Source: Symbiodinium natans (Eukaryota; Sar; Dinophyceae; Suessiales; Symbiodiniaceae). From it: a DNA stretch of 35,000 nucleotides. The position numbers and the translations under genes are program-made. Numbering within the stretch: position 1 is the stretch's first letter; every line of letters begins with the position of its first letter. The stretch lies in NCBI GenBank assembly GCA_905221605.1, contig CAJNDS010002210.1:383228-418227 (forward strand). The letters run 5' to 3'. This document shows positions 1 to 10,900 of this stretch, piece by piece. The notes under the pieces are model-generated. The model was given only the letters and a program-made list of their open reading frames with translations. It made no database searches and had not been told where the DNA came from.

Positions 1-582
1 CCTAAACCCTAAACCCTAAACCCTAAACCCTAAACCCATCCCCCCCGCTTTTTAGCTTCTTTCAAAGCATGTGAATCTTGAAACCCATCATGCAAGCAAA
101 CTCATCATGCAAGCATTGAGTTTGCAAATGGGGGGGGGGCTGCCCCCCCCGCCCCCCCCCAACCCCCCCGCTTTTTTAAGCTAAACCCTAAAACCTAAAC
201 CCTAAACCCTACACCCTACACCCTAAACCCTAAACCCTAAACCCTAAACCCTAAACCCTAAACCCTAAACCCTAAACCCTAAACCCAACCCCCCCGCTTT
301 TTAGCTTCTTTCAAAGCATGTGAATCTTGAAACCCATCATGCAAGCAAACTCATCATGCAAGCATTGAGTTTGCAAATGGGGGGGGGGTGCGCCCCCCCC
401 CAACCCCCCCCGCTTGGGCGCCCCCCCCCCCCCCCCCCCCCAACCCCCCCGCTTTTTTAAGCTAAGCCCTAAAACCTAAACCCTAAACCCTAAACCCTAC
501 ACCCTACACCCTACACCCTACACCCTAAACCCTAAACCCTAAACCCTAAACCCTTAACCCTAAACCCTAAACCCTAAACCCT
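1..582. repeat. Telomere-like arrays with duplicated subtelomere-like unit
   Basis: CCCTAAA arrays lie at 1-37, 182-287 and 467-582, with short CCCTACA stretches near 210-225 and 497-525. Between them a unit occurs twice, at about 36-181 and 285-466. It starts with a C-run and GCTTTTTAGCTTC, contains the direct repeat CATCATGCAAGCA, and ends in a G9-10 tract facing C-runs, including a 21-base C homopolymer at 421-441. CCCTAAA on the top strand at position 1 is the orientation expected at a left chromosome end, but the window may simply begin inside an interstitial array. No gene is seen. Confidence 0.85.
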
Positions 583-1066
583 GGGTATATAGGGTTTATA
601 GGGGAGGGCTCAGTACCCCCTCGACAGAGGGGGGAAGCCAAGAGGTTCCCGACCAGCAAGCCAGAAAAAAACTACAAAAAAAACGGAAAAAACTACGGAA
701 AAAAACCCCAGCCCAAATATCCCAACCCTCAATGATAAGCCCAGTGAAGGGTGAAGGGAAGGACAGAGTGCTCCGCGTGTCATGAGTGCTGTATGAGCCC
801 TCACAACCAAGGGCCGTTAAGTTGTTTGTGTGAATTGATGTGAATGATTGTTGATAAGGGAAGCACGTCGTGTGTGTGCCGACGAGTTTTGCTCGTCTGT
901 GCCGCCTTCGCTGACGCCATCGTTGATGCAGGCGGGCGAGAGCGATCATCATCAGCATGTCTTCTGACGGACAAGCCTGCCCCTCCTCCGAAGGAGGAGG
1001 GGCACGTACGAGTTTTTTTCCGGAAGGGCTTTCATCTGGGTTGCATACACACATGCTTTGGCCCCC
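583..1066. other. Spacer with no recognisable gene
   Basis: Unique sequence between two CCCTAAA arrays. It has A-rich tracts (664-705) and a short GGAGG/CCTCC-type hairpin near 970-1000. Short open frames exist on both strands, but none has a recognisable domain, a sensible composition or AG|G and G|GT exon borders. I see no gene here. Confidence 0.5.
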
Positions 1067-1660
1067 ACCCTAAACCCTAAACCCTAAACCCTAAACCCTA
1101 AACCCTAAACCCTAAACCCTAAACCCTAAACCCTAAACCCTAAACCCTAAACCCTAAACCCTAAACCCGAAACCCTAAACCCTAAACCCTAAACCCTAAA
1201 CCCTAAACCCTAAACCCTAAACCCTAAACAAGGCCTGCTAGCATAAGGCTCAGCCCATTCAAGCATTGAGGATTCGGGACTTTTTGGTTTGAAGGGTGGA
1301 ACTCTTGGATTCAGGGTCCACGCAGGTGAAGAGGAGGGGTTTAGGGTTTAGGGTTTAGGGTTTAGGGCTGCAAAAGCGCTCTGGGCCTAGGACCTGGAGA
1401 AATCCCTTTTTTTGGTTTTAGGGTTTAGGGTTTAGGGTTTAGGGTTTAGGGTTTAGGGTTTAGGGTTTGGGGTTTGGGGTTTAGAGATTAGGGTTTAGGG
1501 TTTAGGGTTTAGGGTTTGGGTTCCCTTCATGAGCCCCTTTCAGCCAAAAAGGGCACCCTTTTGATTCCTAGGTTCCTCTTGGGTGTAGAAGCTCACTCTC
1601 CTAAACCCTAAACCCTAAACCCTCTCTACCATATATATTTAAACCTTAATTGTATTTTCA
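1067..1660. repeat. Telomere-like arrays switching orientation
   Basis: CCCTAAA at 1067-1229, TTTAGGG at 1338-1366 and 1417-1521 (with TTTGGGG variants), and CCCTAAA again at 1597-1623. The spacers are 108, 50 and 75 bp. The 1230-1337 spacer is open in one frame and ends CACGCAG|GTGAAG, a possible exon end, but nothing in it is recognisable. Confidence 0.85.
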
Positions 1661-2306
1661 AAATTTGGCCGCTTTATTTTCAGAATTTGGCCGCTTTATT
1701 TTCAGAATTTGGCCGCTTTATTTTCAGAATTTGGCCGCTTTATTTTCAGAATGAGCCAAAATCAGGCCAAAAGCTATTTGAATTTCAGAATTTGGCCGCT
1801 TTATTTTCAGAATTTGGCCGCTTTATTTTCAGAATTTGGCCGTTTTATTTTCAGAATTTGGCCGTTTTATTTTCAGAATTTGGCCGCTTTATTTTCAGAA
1901 TTTGGCCGCTTTATTTTTAGAATTTGGCCGCTTTATTTTCAGAATTTGGCCGCTTTATTTTCAGAATTTGGCCGCTTTATTTTCAGAATTTGGCCGCTTT
2001 ATTTTCAGAATTTGGCCGCTTTATTTTCAGAATTTGGCCGCTTTATTTTCAGAATTTGGCCGCTTTATTTTCAGAATTTGGCCGCTTTATTTTTTGAATT
2101 TGGCCGTTTTTTTTTCAGAATTTGGCCGCTTTATTTTCAGAATTTGGCCGCTTTATTTTCAGAATGTGGCCGCTTTGTTTTCAGATTTTGGCCGCTGTAT
2201 TTTCAGAATTTGGCCGTTTTATTTTCAGAATTTGGCCGCTTTATTTTCAGAATTTGGCCGCTTTATTTTCAGAATTTGGCCGCTTTATTTTCAGAATTTG
2301 GCCGTT
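1661..2306 (+). repeat. 22-bp tandem repeat array, about 28 copies
   Basis: The unit is 22 bp with core AATTTGGCCGCTTTATTTTC, repeated head to tail from about 1661 to 2306. One short interruption at 1750-1790 carries a diverged stretch, and single-base variants (CGTTTT, ATTTTTTG, GATTTTGG) cluster toward the 3' end. Because 22 leaves remainder 1 on division by 3 and the unit has no forward stop, all three forward frames stay open and each would encode the same 22-residue cycle rich in Phe, Trp and Leu. That is a property of the satellite and not evidence of a protein. Confidence 0.95.
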
Positions 2307-2390
2307 TTTGGCTTTCTCAATGTAGTGGGATTCTCTGGGTGGGTGGGTGTTATATCCGAGCCGTAAATCTGCTTAACCATCCGGCTGCTG

Positions 2391-2648
2391 AACCCTAAAC
2401 CCTAAACCCTAAACCCTAAACCCTAAACCCTAAACCCTAAACCCTAAACCCTAAACCCTAAACCCTAAACCCTAAACCCTAAACCCTACACCCAAAACCC
2501 TAAACCCTAAACCCTAAACCCTAAACCCTAAACCCTAAACCCTAAACCCTAAACCCTAAACCCTAAACCCTAAACCCTAAACCCTAAACCCTAAACCCTA
2601 AACCCTAAACCTTAAACCCTAAACCCTAAACCCTAAACCCTAAACCCT
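2391..2648 (+). repeat. Telomere-like CCCTAAA array
   Basis: About 258 bp of nearly perfect CCCTAAA with rare variants (CCCTACA, CCCAAAA, CCTTAAA). It follows a short unique stretch after the 22-bp satellite. Confidence 0.95.
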
Positions 2649-3102
2649 GTTTCCGAAAGAAAGTTCAACCGTGGAGCCTTGATGTTCAATGGCCCACACA
2701 TCCCGGTGTCCCTCCCGCATTCGTTTGAGCTGCTTCTCCCGCGGTCTCATAGGCTATCCTATTATTTTTCTTCTACATTATAGGGGCAATATTATTCTTT
2801 GTTACATTGTTAGTATTATTACTGTATTATGAATATTGTATGATGTTGTAGGATTCTTATGATTATTAATGTAGTAAAGTAGTGCTACTATACGATTCCA
2901 TGACCTCAAGAGTGTCCTCAAGAGAGCCCAGGATGACAAATGGCCTCATGTCGGATCTAGCTCAGAGGCTCACCCCCCGAGCCTTCGGCTACGTGCCGCC
3001 ACAACCTGAAGCAGCTCCGCACCATAAAGCAGCTCCCCCTTGAGAGGGGGCGGAAGGGGGCGTCAAGGGGCCCTTAGCAACTCGAAAGCGAATTTTCTGC
3101 TC
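2649..3102. other. Spacer with no recognisable gene
   Basis: Unique sequence with an AT-rich middle (2755-2890, many TATTATT runs) and GC-richer ends. There is no convincing open frame, no exon-like borders, and no RNA gene that I can recognise. Confidence 0.5.
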
Positions 3103-3471
3103 CTAAACCCTAAACCCTAAACCCTAAACCCTAAACCCTAAACCCTAAACCCTAAACCCTAAACCCTAAACCCTAAACCCTAAACCGTTGGTCCCTTACC
3201 TTCGGGTTCTGAAGTAATGCATGCGCCCTTGGGTTTTCTAGGGTCGAAAAGGGGTATAGAAGGGTTCCCCAATGAAGGGCCCAGATTGAGGGACCCTGTC
3301 ACTTCCCTAACCCTAAACCCCAAACCTCAAACCCCAAACCCCAAACCCCAAACCCCAAACCCCAAACCCCAAACCCCAAACCCCAAACCCCCAACCCCAA
3401 ACCCTAACCCTAAACCTTAAACCTTAAACCCTAAACCCCAAACCCCAAACCCTAAACCCTAAACCCTAAAT

Positions 3472-5119
3472 GTCAGTGGAGAGTGGGCCCCTTGCAGCCG
3501 CCTGAATTTAAGGTCTAGCGCTGCAGCCTTTGAGCTCCTCAAAGCTGGGGATGTATGGGCGTGTAGGGTTTAGGGTTTAGGGTTTAGGGTTTAGGGTTTA
3601 GGGTTTAGGGTTTGGGGATTAAGGCTTAGGGTATTTGGATGACTGACTGTGGAGCTTTCGTGCTGGAAGTCTCGATCGCAAGCCGTTTTGCAGCGCAAGC
3701 AGATGGATGTGCCAAAAGCGGCCTTCCTGCCTAGGGGCTGATGGACTTGACGATTGCGGCTGCCGCAAAAAAAAAAACAACTCAACTTTTCTGGCGGCCC
3801 TAAACCCCTGACACCCACCCACATCCCCTGCCAACTCCCCCCTCCCACCCCAAACCCTAAACCCTAAACCCTGAACCCTCAACCCTAAACTCCAAACCCA
3901 TCGGTGTTCAGGTGTATCTGGGAATCCCTGCTGGGTGGTTCGTCCAGTCATGCGGGCGCCAAAACAAACCTAAACCCTAAGCCCTGAGCCCTGAGCCCTA
4001 AGCCCTAAACCCTAAACCCTAAACCCTAAACCCTAAACCGATGGAGATGAGGCTACGACTTCATCTTCTCCGCCGGCGGGACCATGTCAGGCACCTGGAT
4101 TCTCAGCGTCCGGGGGAAATTTCAGAGCTTTCAGGGTTTAGGGTTTAGGGTTTAGGGTTTAGGGTAAGTCAGACCCGAAGCCCAAGAGCCCAACAAGAGC
4201 CTGTGGCTGTGCGCCTTGCCTGCAAACCTCAAGCCCTAAACCCTAAACCCTAAACCCTAAACCCTAAACCCGAAACCCTAAACCCTAAACCCTGAACCCG
4301 AAACCCGAAACCCGAAACCCTAAACCATAAACCCTTCCACAACACTCTCGGCCCAGGCACAGCACCAAAGGCGGGACCTGTGTGGGCTTCGGTCTAGTGG
4401 TCCAGTGGGAGGGCTTAGGGTTTGGGGTGTAGGGTTTAGGGTTTAGGGAGTTGTAGGAACGGCTAAGCTTCGGGAAAAAGGAGCCGAAAACAACGTATCA
4501 AAGAAATGCAAGGCCCATGCATCCAGGGAGGCGACACATCAATCACTCTGGGTTGCGAGATGTGTCCAAGAATGGTCCCCACGTGGGTGCAGCTGTTTTA
4601 AGACCCATGCTCAACTGGTCACACATTGGACTCGATTATTTCCAGTTGTATAACTTTAAGGCCCCTATACTACCCATCTTCGGACATGGTGGGGGTTCGA
4701 ACACTGTTTTTCCAGGCGCTTTCTTCCCATGTTCCAGCCCACTTGTTGCACCTGGAAAGCATCGGCATCGGAGTGTGGGGTTCAGGGTTTAGGAGTTAAA
4801 CCCGAAACCCTAAACCCTAAACACTAAACCCTAAACCCTAAACCCTAAACCCCAAACCCCAAACCCAAACCCTAAACCCTAAACCCTAAACCCTAAACCC
4901 TAAACCCTAAACCCTAAACCCTAAACCCCAAACCCCAAACCCCAAACCCCAAACCCCAAACCCTAAACCCTAAACCCTAAACCCTAAACCCTAAACCTGG
5001 TTTAGGGCCATAAGGCCCTGGAAGAGTGAGCAAACGAAGCCGCAGGCATGGTGGGCAAAGGGCCGGAGGTCGACTTCAAGCCGAGAACAGAGCTGCACCC
5101 GTCTTGGAGGGGGGGTCAG
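3472..5119 (+). CDS. Candidate multi-exon gene segment, product unknown
   Basis: Three spacers between telomere-like blocks read as exons with compatible phases. Exon 1 is about 3472-3562 (start unresolved; contains AAAFELLKAGDVWA) and ends phase 1 before GTAGGG. Exon 2 is 4052-4135 (GAG|G acceptor; contains YDFIFSAGGTMSGTWILSVR) and ends phase 1, its GT donor being the first TTTAGGG unit. Exon 3 is 5046-5119 (GCAG|G; MVGKGPEVDFKPRTELHPSW) and ends phase 0 at CAG|GTTGG. A further open stretch at 5158-5228 could follow in phase 0. I recognise no family. The case rests on open frame, borders and phase only, so these could be fragments of different genes or chance open frames. Confidence 0.45.
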
Positions 5120-5545
5120 GTTGGTGGGGTTTAGGGTTTAGGGTTTAGGGTTTAGGGTTAGTGGCGCATGGTCATCGCGTCATGGGGATGTGGGACAGCC
5201 AGAGCTTTGACCTTGATGCCAGAAGCGTTGCCCAAACCCCAAACTCCAAACCCTAAACCCTAAACCCCAAACCCCAAACCCCAAACCCATAACCCATGAT
5301 GGCATCATGTGACCAGGCAGGCCTAAAGCCCGAAAGCCTCGCCCCTCGGCCTCGGCGGCAGAGAAGCCAAGAACTTGCGTCCCCAAGTCATGGTTGAACA
5401 CCCTAAACCCTAAACCCTAACCCTAAACCCTAAACCCGAAACCCTAAACCCTAAACCCTAGACCCTCATCCCTCTAGCCTGCCTACCCACCTCACCCAAA
5501 TCCTGACGCCCGAAACCCCAAACCCTAAACATGAACTCTAAACCG

Positions 5546-5982
5546 CAACCAGGGTGGGCACAACATGCAAACGCAAAGGGACCATCACACATATAAAAAT
5601 AATAGCAAGCAGAAGAATAATTAAAGTAATAACAAAAATAATACCAATACCAATGCCAATACTAATAATAACAAGAATAATATTTCGAATAACAATAATT
5701 CTAATAAGAACTGAAATACTAATGGTAACAACAGTGACAACAACAATAAGATTAATAAAATAAACACACGAATGAATACATAAATAAGTAAATAATGAAA
5801 TAAAGACAAGTAGAAGTATAGATATATTAATATGAATATCGATCTAAAAATATAAATGAATAGATAAATAAACAAGTTAATAAATGAATACACAAATTTA
5901 AAAAATAGAATACATATAAAGATAAATATAAATATAAATAAACATATTTATACATATACACACATCTATAAACTAGCCATGT
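5546..5982. other. AT-rich low-complexity spacer
   Basis: Strongly AT-rich stretch of AATAATAAC-like and ATAAATAAA-like simple sequence, in sharp contrast to the GC-rich flanks. Open frames here are made of Ile, Thr, Asn, Leu and Phe and follow the composition. No gene is supported. The flanking GC-rich bits at 5983-6082 and 6186-6506 also show no recognisable product. Confidence 0.6.
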
Positions 5983-6856
5983 GGCCGGCTGCGCCTTGCC
6001 CGCCTTCAGTGGTGCCGCGGCTGCCCGGTTCGATGTGGAGGAGGCGCTTGTCGTGATTGGCTTTTCGTCCAGGTGTTCGCGGGTTAGGGTTTAGGGTTTA
6101 GGGTTTAGGGTTCAGGGTTTAGGGTTTAGGGTTTGGGGTTTAGGGTTTAGGGTTTGGGGTTTAGGGTTTTGGGTTTAGGGTTTCAGGCTCGCCGTGTACA
6201 GGGAAATATGAAGTGATTCGGCATCTGCAAGCGAAGTGCTAGTAGATACACTTCTCCTGGAGGCACTTGAGAGAGGCACTTGAGAGAGTCCTCGTTGAAA
6301 GAAAGGGTTTAAGGCGTGACAGAAAGTTGTACTGGTCCCTTCACCCCCCCTCCCTTCACCCCCTCCACCCCCTTCCCCCGCCCCTGGCCCCGGCCCCGCA
6401 GGGGCTCCGGCTCCCCAAGCATTTCCCCGAGAATTTTACAACAAGATTCTGTCCAGAACCTCAACAGGGCATCAAAGCTGCCCGGTACTCTCCACCTCCT
6501 CTATCCAACCCTAAGCCCTGAGCACCAAAACCCAAGACCCAAGACCCTAAACCTCAAACCCTACACCCTAAAGCCCCAGCCCTAAGCCCTGAACACCAAA
6601 ACCCGAGACCCAAGACCCTGAACCCCCAACCCTAAACCCTAAACCCCCAACCCTAAGCCCAGAACACCAAACCCGAGACCCAAGACCCCAAACCCCAAAC
6701 ACCAAAACCCAAGACCCCAAACCCCAAATCCCAAACCCGAACACCAAAACCCTACGCCCTGAACACCAAAACCCAGGACCCTTCCGACCCTAAACCCCCA
6801 TCCCCAAAGAGCCCTGAACTCCGAAGCCCAGGACCCAAGACCCTTAACCCGAAACC

Positions 6857-6902
<46 letters not shown>

Positions 6903-6984
6903 ACCCTAAACCCTAAACCCCAAACCCCAAACCCTAAACCCTAAACCCTAAACCTCGCGACACCCAACGACCAGGCCGGCCCGC

Positions 6985-7045
6985 ATGCAGGCGGCCGCCG
7001 CCCTCGCTGTCGCCGCTGCGGCACCGCACGCAGCCCTGGGCCGAG
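6985..7045 (+). CDS. Candidate first exon with signal-peptide-like start
   Basis: The spacer between the 6507-6957 CCCTAAA-type block and the 7061-7230 TTTAGGG block holds an ATG followed by 19 codons rich in Ala, Val and Leu (MQAAAALAVAAAAPHAALGR). It ends G|GTAGGC in phase 1. The composition resembles a secretory signal peptide, which would suit the 5' end of a lysosomal or secreted GH30 protein whose core begins 5 kb downstream. The phase does not connect directly with the next candidate exon at 7964, so the link is a guess. Confidence 0.3.
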
Positions 7046-7384
7046 GTAGGCTTCGTAAGGTTCAGGGTTTAGGGTTTAGGGTTTAGGGTTTAGGGTTTAG
7101 GGTTTAGGGTTTAGGGTTTAGGGTTTAGGGTTTAGGGTTCAGGGTTTAGGGTTTAGGGTTTAGGGTTTAGGGTTTAGGGAAAGGGTTTAAGGTTTATGGT
7201 TTAGGGTTTAGGGTTCAGGGTTGAGGGTTTGAAAGTGTCGCTACGGGGTTTTGGGGGGGCCTCGGGCCTTATTTGAGCTATTTTTTCCAGTTGGCTCTCT
7301 CTGAACAGGAGTATTGAAAAGCTGGCGATGGAAGGACCCTTGGTGCTAGTTGATGGTTTTGCAAGACCTGGGCTTTATGAAAAT

Positions 7385-7455
7385 AGGGGACCCCCAATAT
7401 GAACCACCAAATAGTAGGATTCCCTATTAGGGACCCCGAACTTCGGAAACCCCAA
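7385..7455 (+). repeat. Dispersed repeat with CCCAAATAGTAGGATTCCC-type core
   Basis: The block around CCAAATAGTAGGATTCCCTA followed by GACCCCGAACTTCGGAA reappears, diverged, at about 24095-24175 (CCCAAATAGTAGGATTCCCT, then TTTTCGGAAGCC). It appears shortened at 8138-8200 and in reverse orientation at about 28440-28495. Short internal inverted segments suggest a small non-autonomous element. The rest of 7231-7831 has no recognisable gene. Confidence 0.55.
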
Positions 7456-7963
7456 TCTGTGTCTTTGATTGTGTTTGCTGGCCTAAATTCGCGCAGTGAG
7501 TTTTCTTCTGAACTTCTAAGGCGCAGAACGCGGAGTTCAGTTTTCCCAGTCAGTGCCCTGCAGTGTGCCGGAGAGGCGCAGCTAGACTTGTATAAATAGA
7601 GCCATGCACCACGGCCCATTCCAAACAGACTAGTTCACAGTACGGTCCCAAAGACGAACTTTGCATCAGGAAATTAAAAATCGCATGATTGCAATGATGT
7701 GAACAACGACAGCCGAAAAGGGCACCAAACGGCCCTATCCCAACAAAATCCCAAACAGGCCCCCTGAATGCTCCCAAGCGTTTTGCAACACGCATCGATT
7801 CAAACCTTTGTGGGCAGGAGGACAAAGCACCTCCTAAACCTAAACCCTAAACCCTAAACCCTAAACCCTAAACCCTAAACCCAAAACCCTCTAAACCCTC
7901 TAAACCCTCTAAACCCTAAAAACCCTAAAACCCTAAACCCTAAACCTAAACCGCAAAAAGCAG

Positions 7964-10900
7964 GTGGCCAAAGACGCTGCCGACGCCTGTCCTGCGCTTC
8001 TGGGAGCAGGCCCGTGGCTCTCAGCTGGTTAGGGAGCTGGGGCCTCGCAGACAGATGGCCACTTCTCGAGACTTGTGGCCCCTCTTGGGGTTTAGGGTTT
8101 AGGGTTTAGGGTTGAGGGTTGAGGGTTTAGGGTTTAGGGGCCCCCAATATATGGGGTACCCAAACAGGGACCCTAACTTACAGAATTCATCGTGTAGATG
8201 CAGAGCATGACCGTTTGGTGGGAGACATGAACGCCGATTCGTGGCCTTCAATGCCTGCAATGCGCCGTCGCTTCCAAGCGTGAAGAATGGAGACCAAACA
8301 AAACATGCACACAGAACCCTAAACCCTAAACCCTAAACCCTGAACCCTAAACCCTAAACCCTAAACCCCAAACCCTAAACCCTAAACCCTAAACCCTACA
8401 CCCTACACCCACTGGAGCGAGGCCGAACTTTGAGCTGGCAACCGTGATTCGCAGCCAGGCGCGCCGGCTTTGTGCTGCCTTTGGGTCTGTAGGTGGCCCC
8501 CGCAATCCCTAACTTCCTCGGGCCTAGGGATCGGTTTGGGGTTTAGGGTTTAGGGTTTAGGGTTTAGGGCTTAGGGTTTAGGGTTTAGGGTTTAAGGTTT
8601 AGGGTTTAGGGTTTAGGGTTTAGGGTTTAGAAGACATGTCCGGGTGTAGGATCCAAGCCTGCTGCAAAAGGGTTTACAGGAATACAGGAACGGATTGACG
8701 GCTTAGGTGCAGTTACACCTGGGGGTTTCTAGACCAAGGGATCCCCTTGCGCGGGTCTCTACTCGAACCGAGTGGTAGCGAGTGTAGAACAAAGTTCCTT
8801 AGGGGGGGGGTTTGGGGCTTAGGTCTAGGGTTGAGGAGGTACATGCTACAGTCTAAAACGTCAACTGAACCCTTAACCCGAAACCCTAAACCCCAAACCT
8901 CCCCCACCACCCCACCCCCCCCCCCCCCCACAACTCAATCGCTCAGGCGGGACCCAAAGCGGAACGCCTGCGATTGCTTCCCTCTCAGAAGCTTGTGGAG
9001 GTCGGGTTTCCCTAAGCTCTGAACCCTGAACCCTAGCCCTAATTAAACCCTCAACGCCATGATAAATGGAAATTGTACGCGATTCACTGCGAACTGGCAA
9101 TTTCGAGGGGGCTAACATAATCACTCACTTTCTCAGAGCTCGCAACTTCAACGGGCTACAGCAATCCTTCAAAGAACCCAACAGACCAAAAGGCTCCCTT
9201 AGGGTTTAGGGTTTAGGGTTCTGCACCTGCACCCCAGACCCCCAAACCGAGGAGGCGGTGTATCATTCGGAGGGGCTCTGCGTCCCGAACCTTGGCGGTT
9301 TATCATCCGGAGGGGCTCTGCGTCCCGAACCTTGGAGGTTTCTCATCCGGAGGGGAACCTTGGCGGTTTATCGTCCGGAGGGGCTCTGCGTCCCGAACCT
9401 TGGAGGTTTATCATCCGGAGGGGCCCGAACCTTGGCGGTTCATCATCTGGAGGGGCTCTGCGTCCCGAACGGTTTATGGTCCGGAGGGGCTCTGCGTCCC
9501 GAACCTTGGAGGTTTATCATGCGGAGGGGCTCTGCGTCCCGAACCTTGGAGGTTTCTCATCCGGAGGGGAACCTTGGCGGTTTATCGTCCGGAGGGGCTC
9601 TGCGTCCCGAACCTTGGCGGTTCTTCATCATTCGGAGGGGCTCTGCGTCCCGAACCTTGGCGGTTTATCGTCCGGAGGGGCTTTGGGTCCCGAACCTTGG
9701 CGGTTTATCATGCGGAGGGGCTCTGCGGCTCTGCGTCCCGAACCTTGGCGGTTTATCGTCCGGAGGGGCTTTGGGTCACGAACCTTGGAGGTTTATCATG
9801 CGGAGGGGCTCTGCGTCCCGAACCTTGGAGGTTTCTCATGCGGAGGGGAACCTTGGCGGTTTATCGTCCGGAGGGGCTCTGCGTCCCGAACCTTGGCGGT
9901 TCTTCATCATTCGGAGGGGCTCTGCGTCCCGAACCTTGGCGGTTTATCGTCCGGAGGGGCTTTGGGTCACGAACCTTGGAGGTTTATCATGCGGAGGGGC
10001 TCTGCGTCCCGAACCTTGGAGGTTTCTCATGCGGAGGGGAACCTTGGCGGTTTATCGTCCGGAGGGGCTCTGCGTCCCGAACCTTGGCGGTTCTTCATCA
10101 TTCGGAGGGGCTCTGCGTCCCGAACCTTGGCGGTTTATCGTCCGGAGGGGCTTTGGGTCCCGAACCTTGGCGGTTTATCATGCGGAGGGGCTCTGCGTCC
10201 CGAACCTTGGAGGTTTCTCATCCGGAGGGGAACCTTGGCGGTTTATCGTCCGGAGGGGCTCTGCGTCCCGAACCTTGGCGGTTCTTCATCATTCGGAGGG
10301 GCTCTGCGTCCCGAACCTTGGCGGTTTATCGTCCGGAGGGGCTTTGGGTCCCGAACCTTGGCGGTTTATCATGCGGAGGGGCTCTGCGTCCCGAACCTTG
10401 GAGGTTTCTCATCCGGAGGGGAACCTTGGCGGTTTATCATCCGGAGGGGCTCTGCGTCCCGAACCTTGGCGGTTCTTCATCATTCGGAGGGGCTCTGCGT
10501 CCCGAACCTTGGCGGTTCATCCTTCGGAGGGGCTCTGAGTCCCGAACCTTGGGTCACGAACCTGTACTTCTCCCTCATGTTGTCTGGCAGCCGGACAGCA
10601 CAGTACACCCGGAAGTTCCGCACAACTACGCCGAGGCATGATCGGAGGCGACAGGGCGACATGACAAATCAAGTGCAATGTCGAAGGCCAGATTTTGACA
10701 AAGGACGGCAACTTCTAGGATTCTAGGCTCCAGAGAGAAGCCAGATTTTACTGGATTTTGCAGTCCTCTGGCAAAACCTGGCCTTGTGGGAAGCATTCTG
10801 GGAGCCTGGAAATTGCAGTCCTTCGACAAACTCCGGTCTATAAATTCATGGACACTTCTAAGCAGCGCTCTAAGTCGGTTAGCTTTACTCACAGCCAGCG

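Larger units (their letters stand above)
3103..9220. repeat. Mosaic of telomere-like arrays, both orientations
   Basis: CCCTAAA-orientation blocks: 3103-3186, 3305-3470 (largely CCCCAAA), 3847-3900, 3970-4039, 4229-4336, 4797-4999, 5231-5300, 5400-5465, 5515-5545, 6507-6957, 7832-7952, 8315-8411, 8873-8900 and 9018-9055. TTTAGGG-orientation blocks: 3565-3640, 4133-4166, 4412-4449, 5127-5160, 6083-6185, 7061-7230, 8088-8140, 8535-8630 and 9198-9220. Orientation flips at most spacers. Spacers running from a CCCTAAA block to a TTTAGGG block are mostly 75-142 bp and several read as exons (annotated separately). Block 6507-6957 is degenerate, with a ~70-bp higher-order unit containing GAACACCAAAACCCGAGACC and a local CCCTCAA run at about 6853-6906. 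Confidence 0.9.

Noticed and set aside
1-37. A true chromosome end at position 1
   Set aside because: Orientation fits, but the same repeat occurs about 80 times inside the window, so 37 bp cannot show a terminus.
3217-3420. Frames of Asn-Pro-Lys-Pro repeats, also at 11491-11826, 6267-6585 and elsewhere
   Set aside because: Translation of CCCCAAA/CCCTAAA arrays.
7278-7825. Minus-strand frames of 113 and 91 codons
   Set aside because: They run through the dispersed repeat that recurs at 24.1 kb, with no domain and no exon borders.
9250-10552. CRISPR-like array
   Set aside because: Units are contiguous with no unique spacers, and the window is eukaryotic.
9258-10726. Three overlapping frames of 426-464 codons
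   Set aside because: All three read the same stop-free satellite; the periods 40 and 191 rotate the frame. No start, domain or composition favours one of them.
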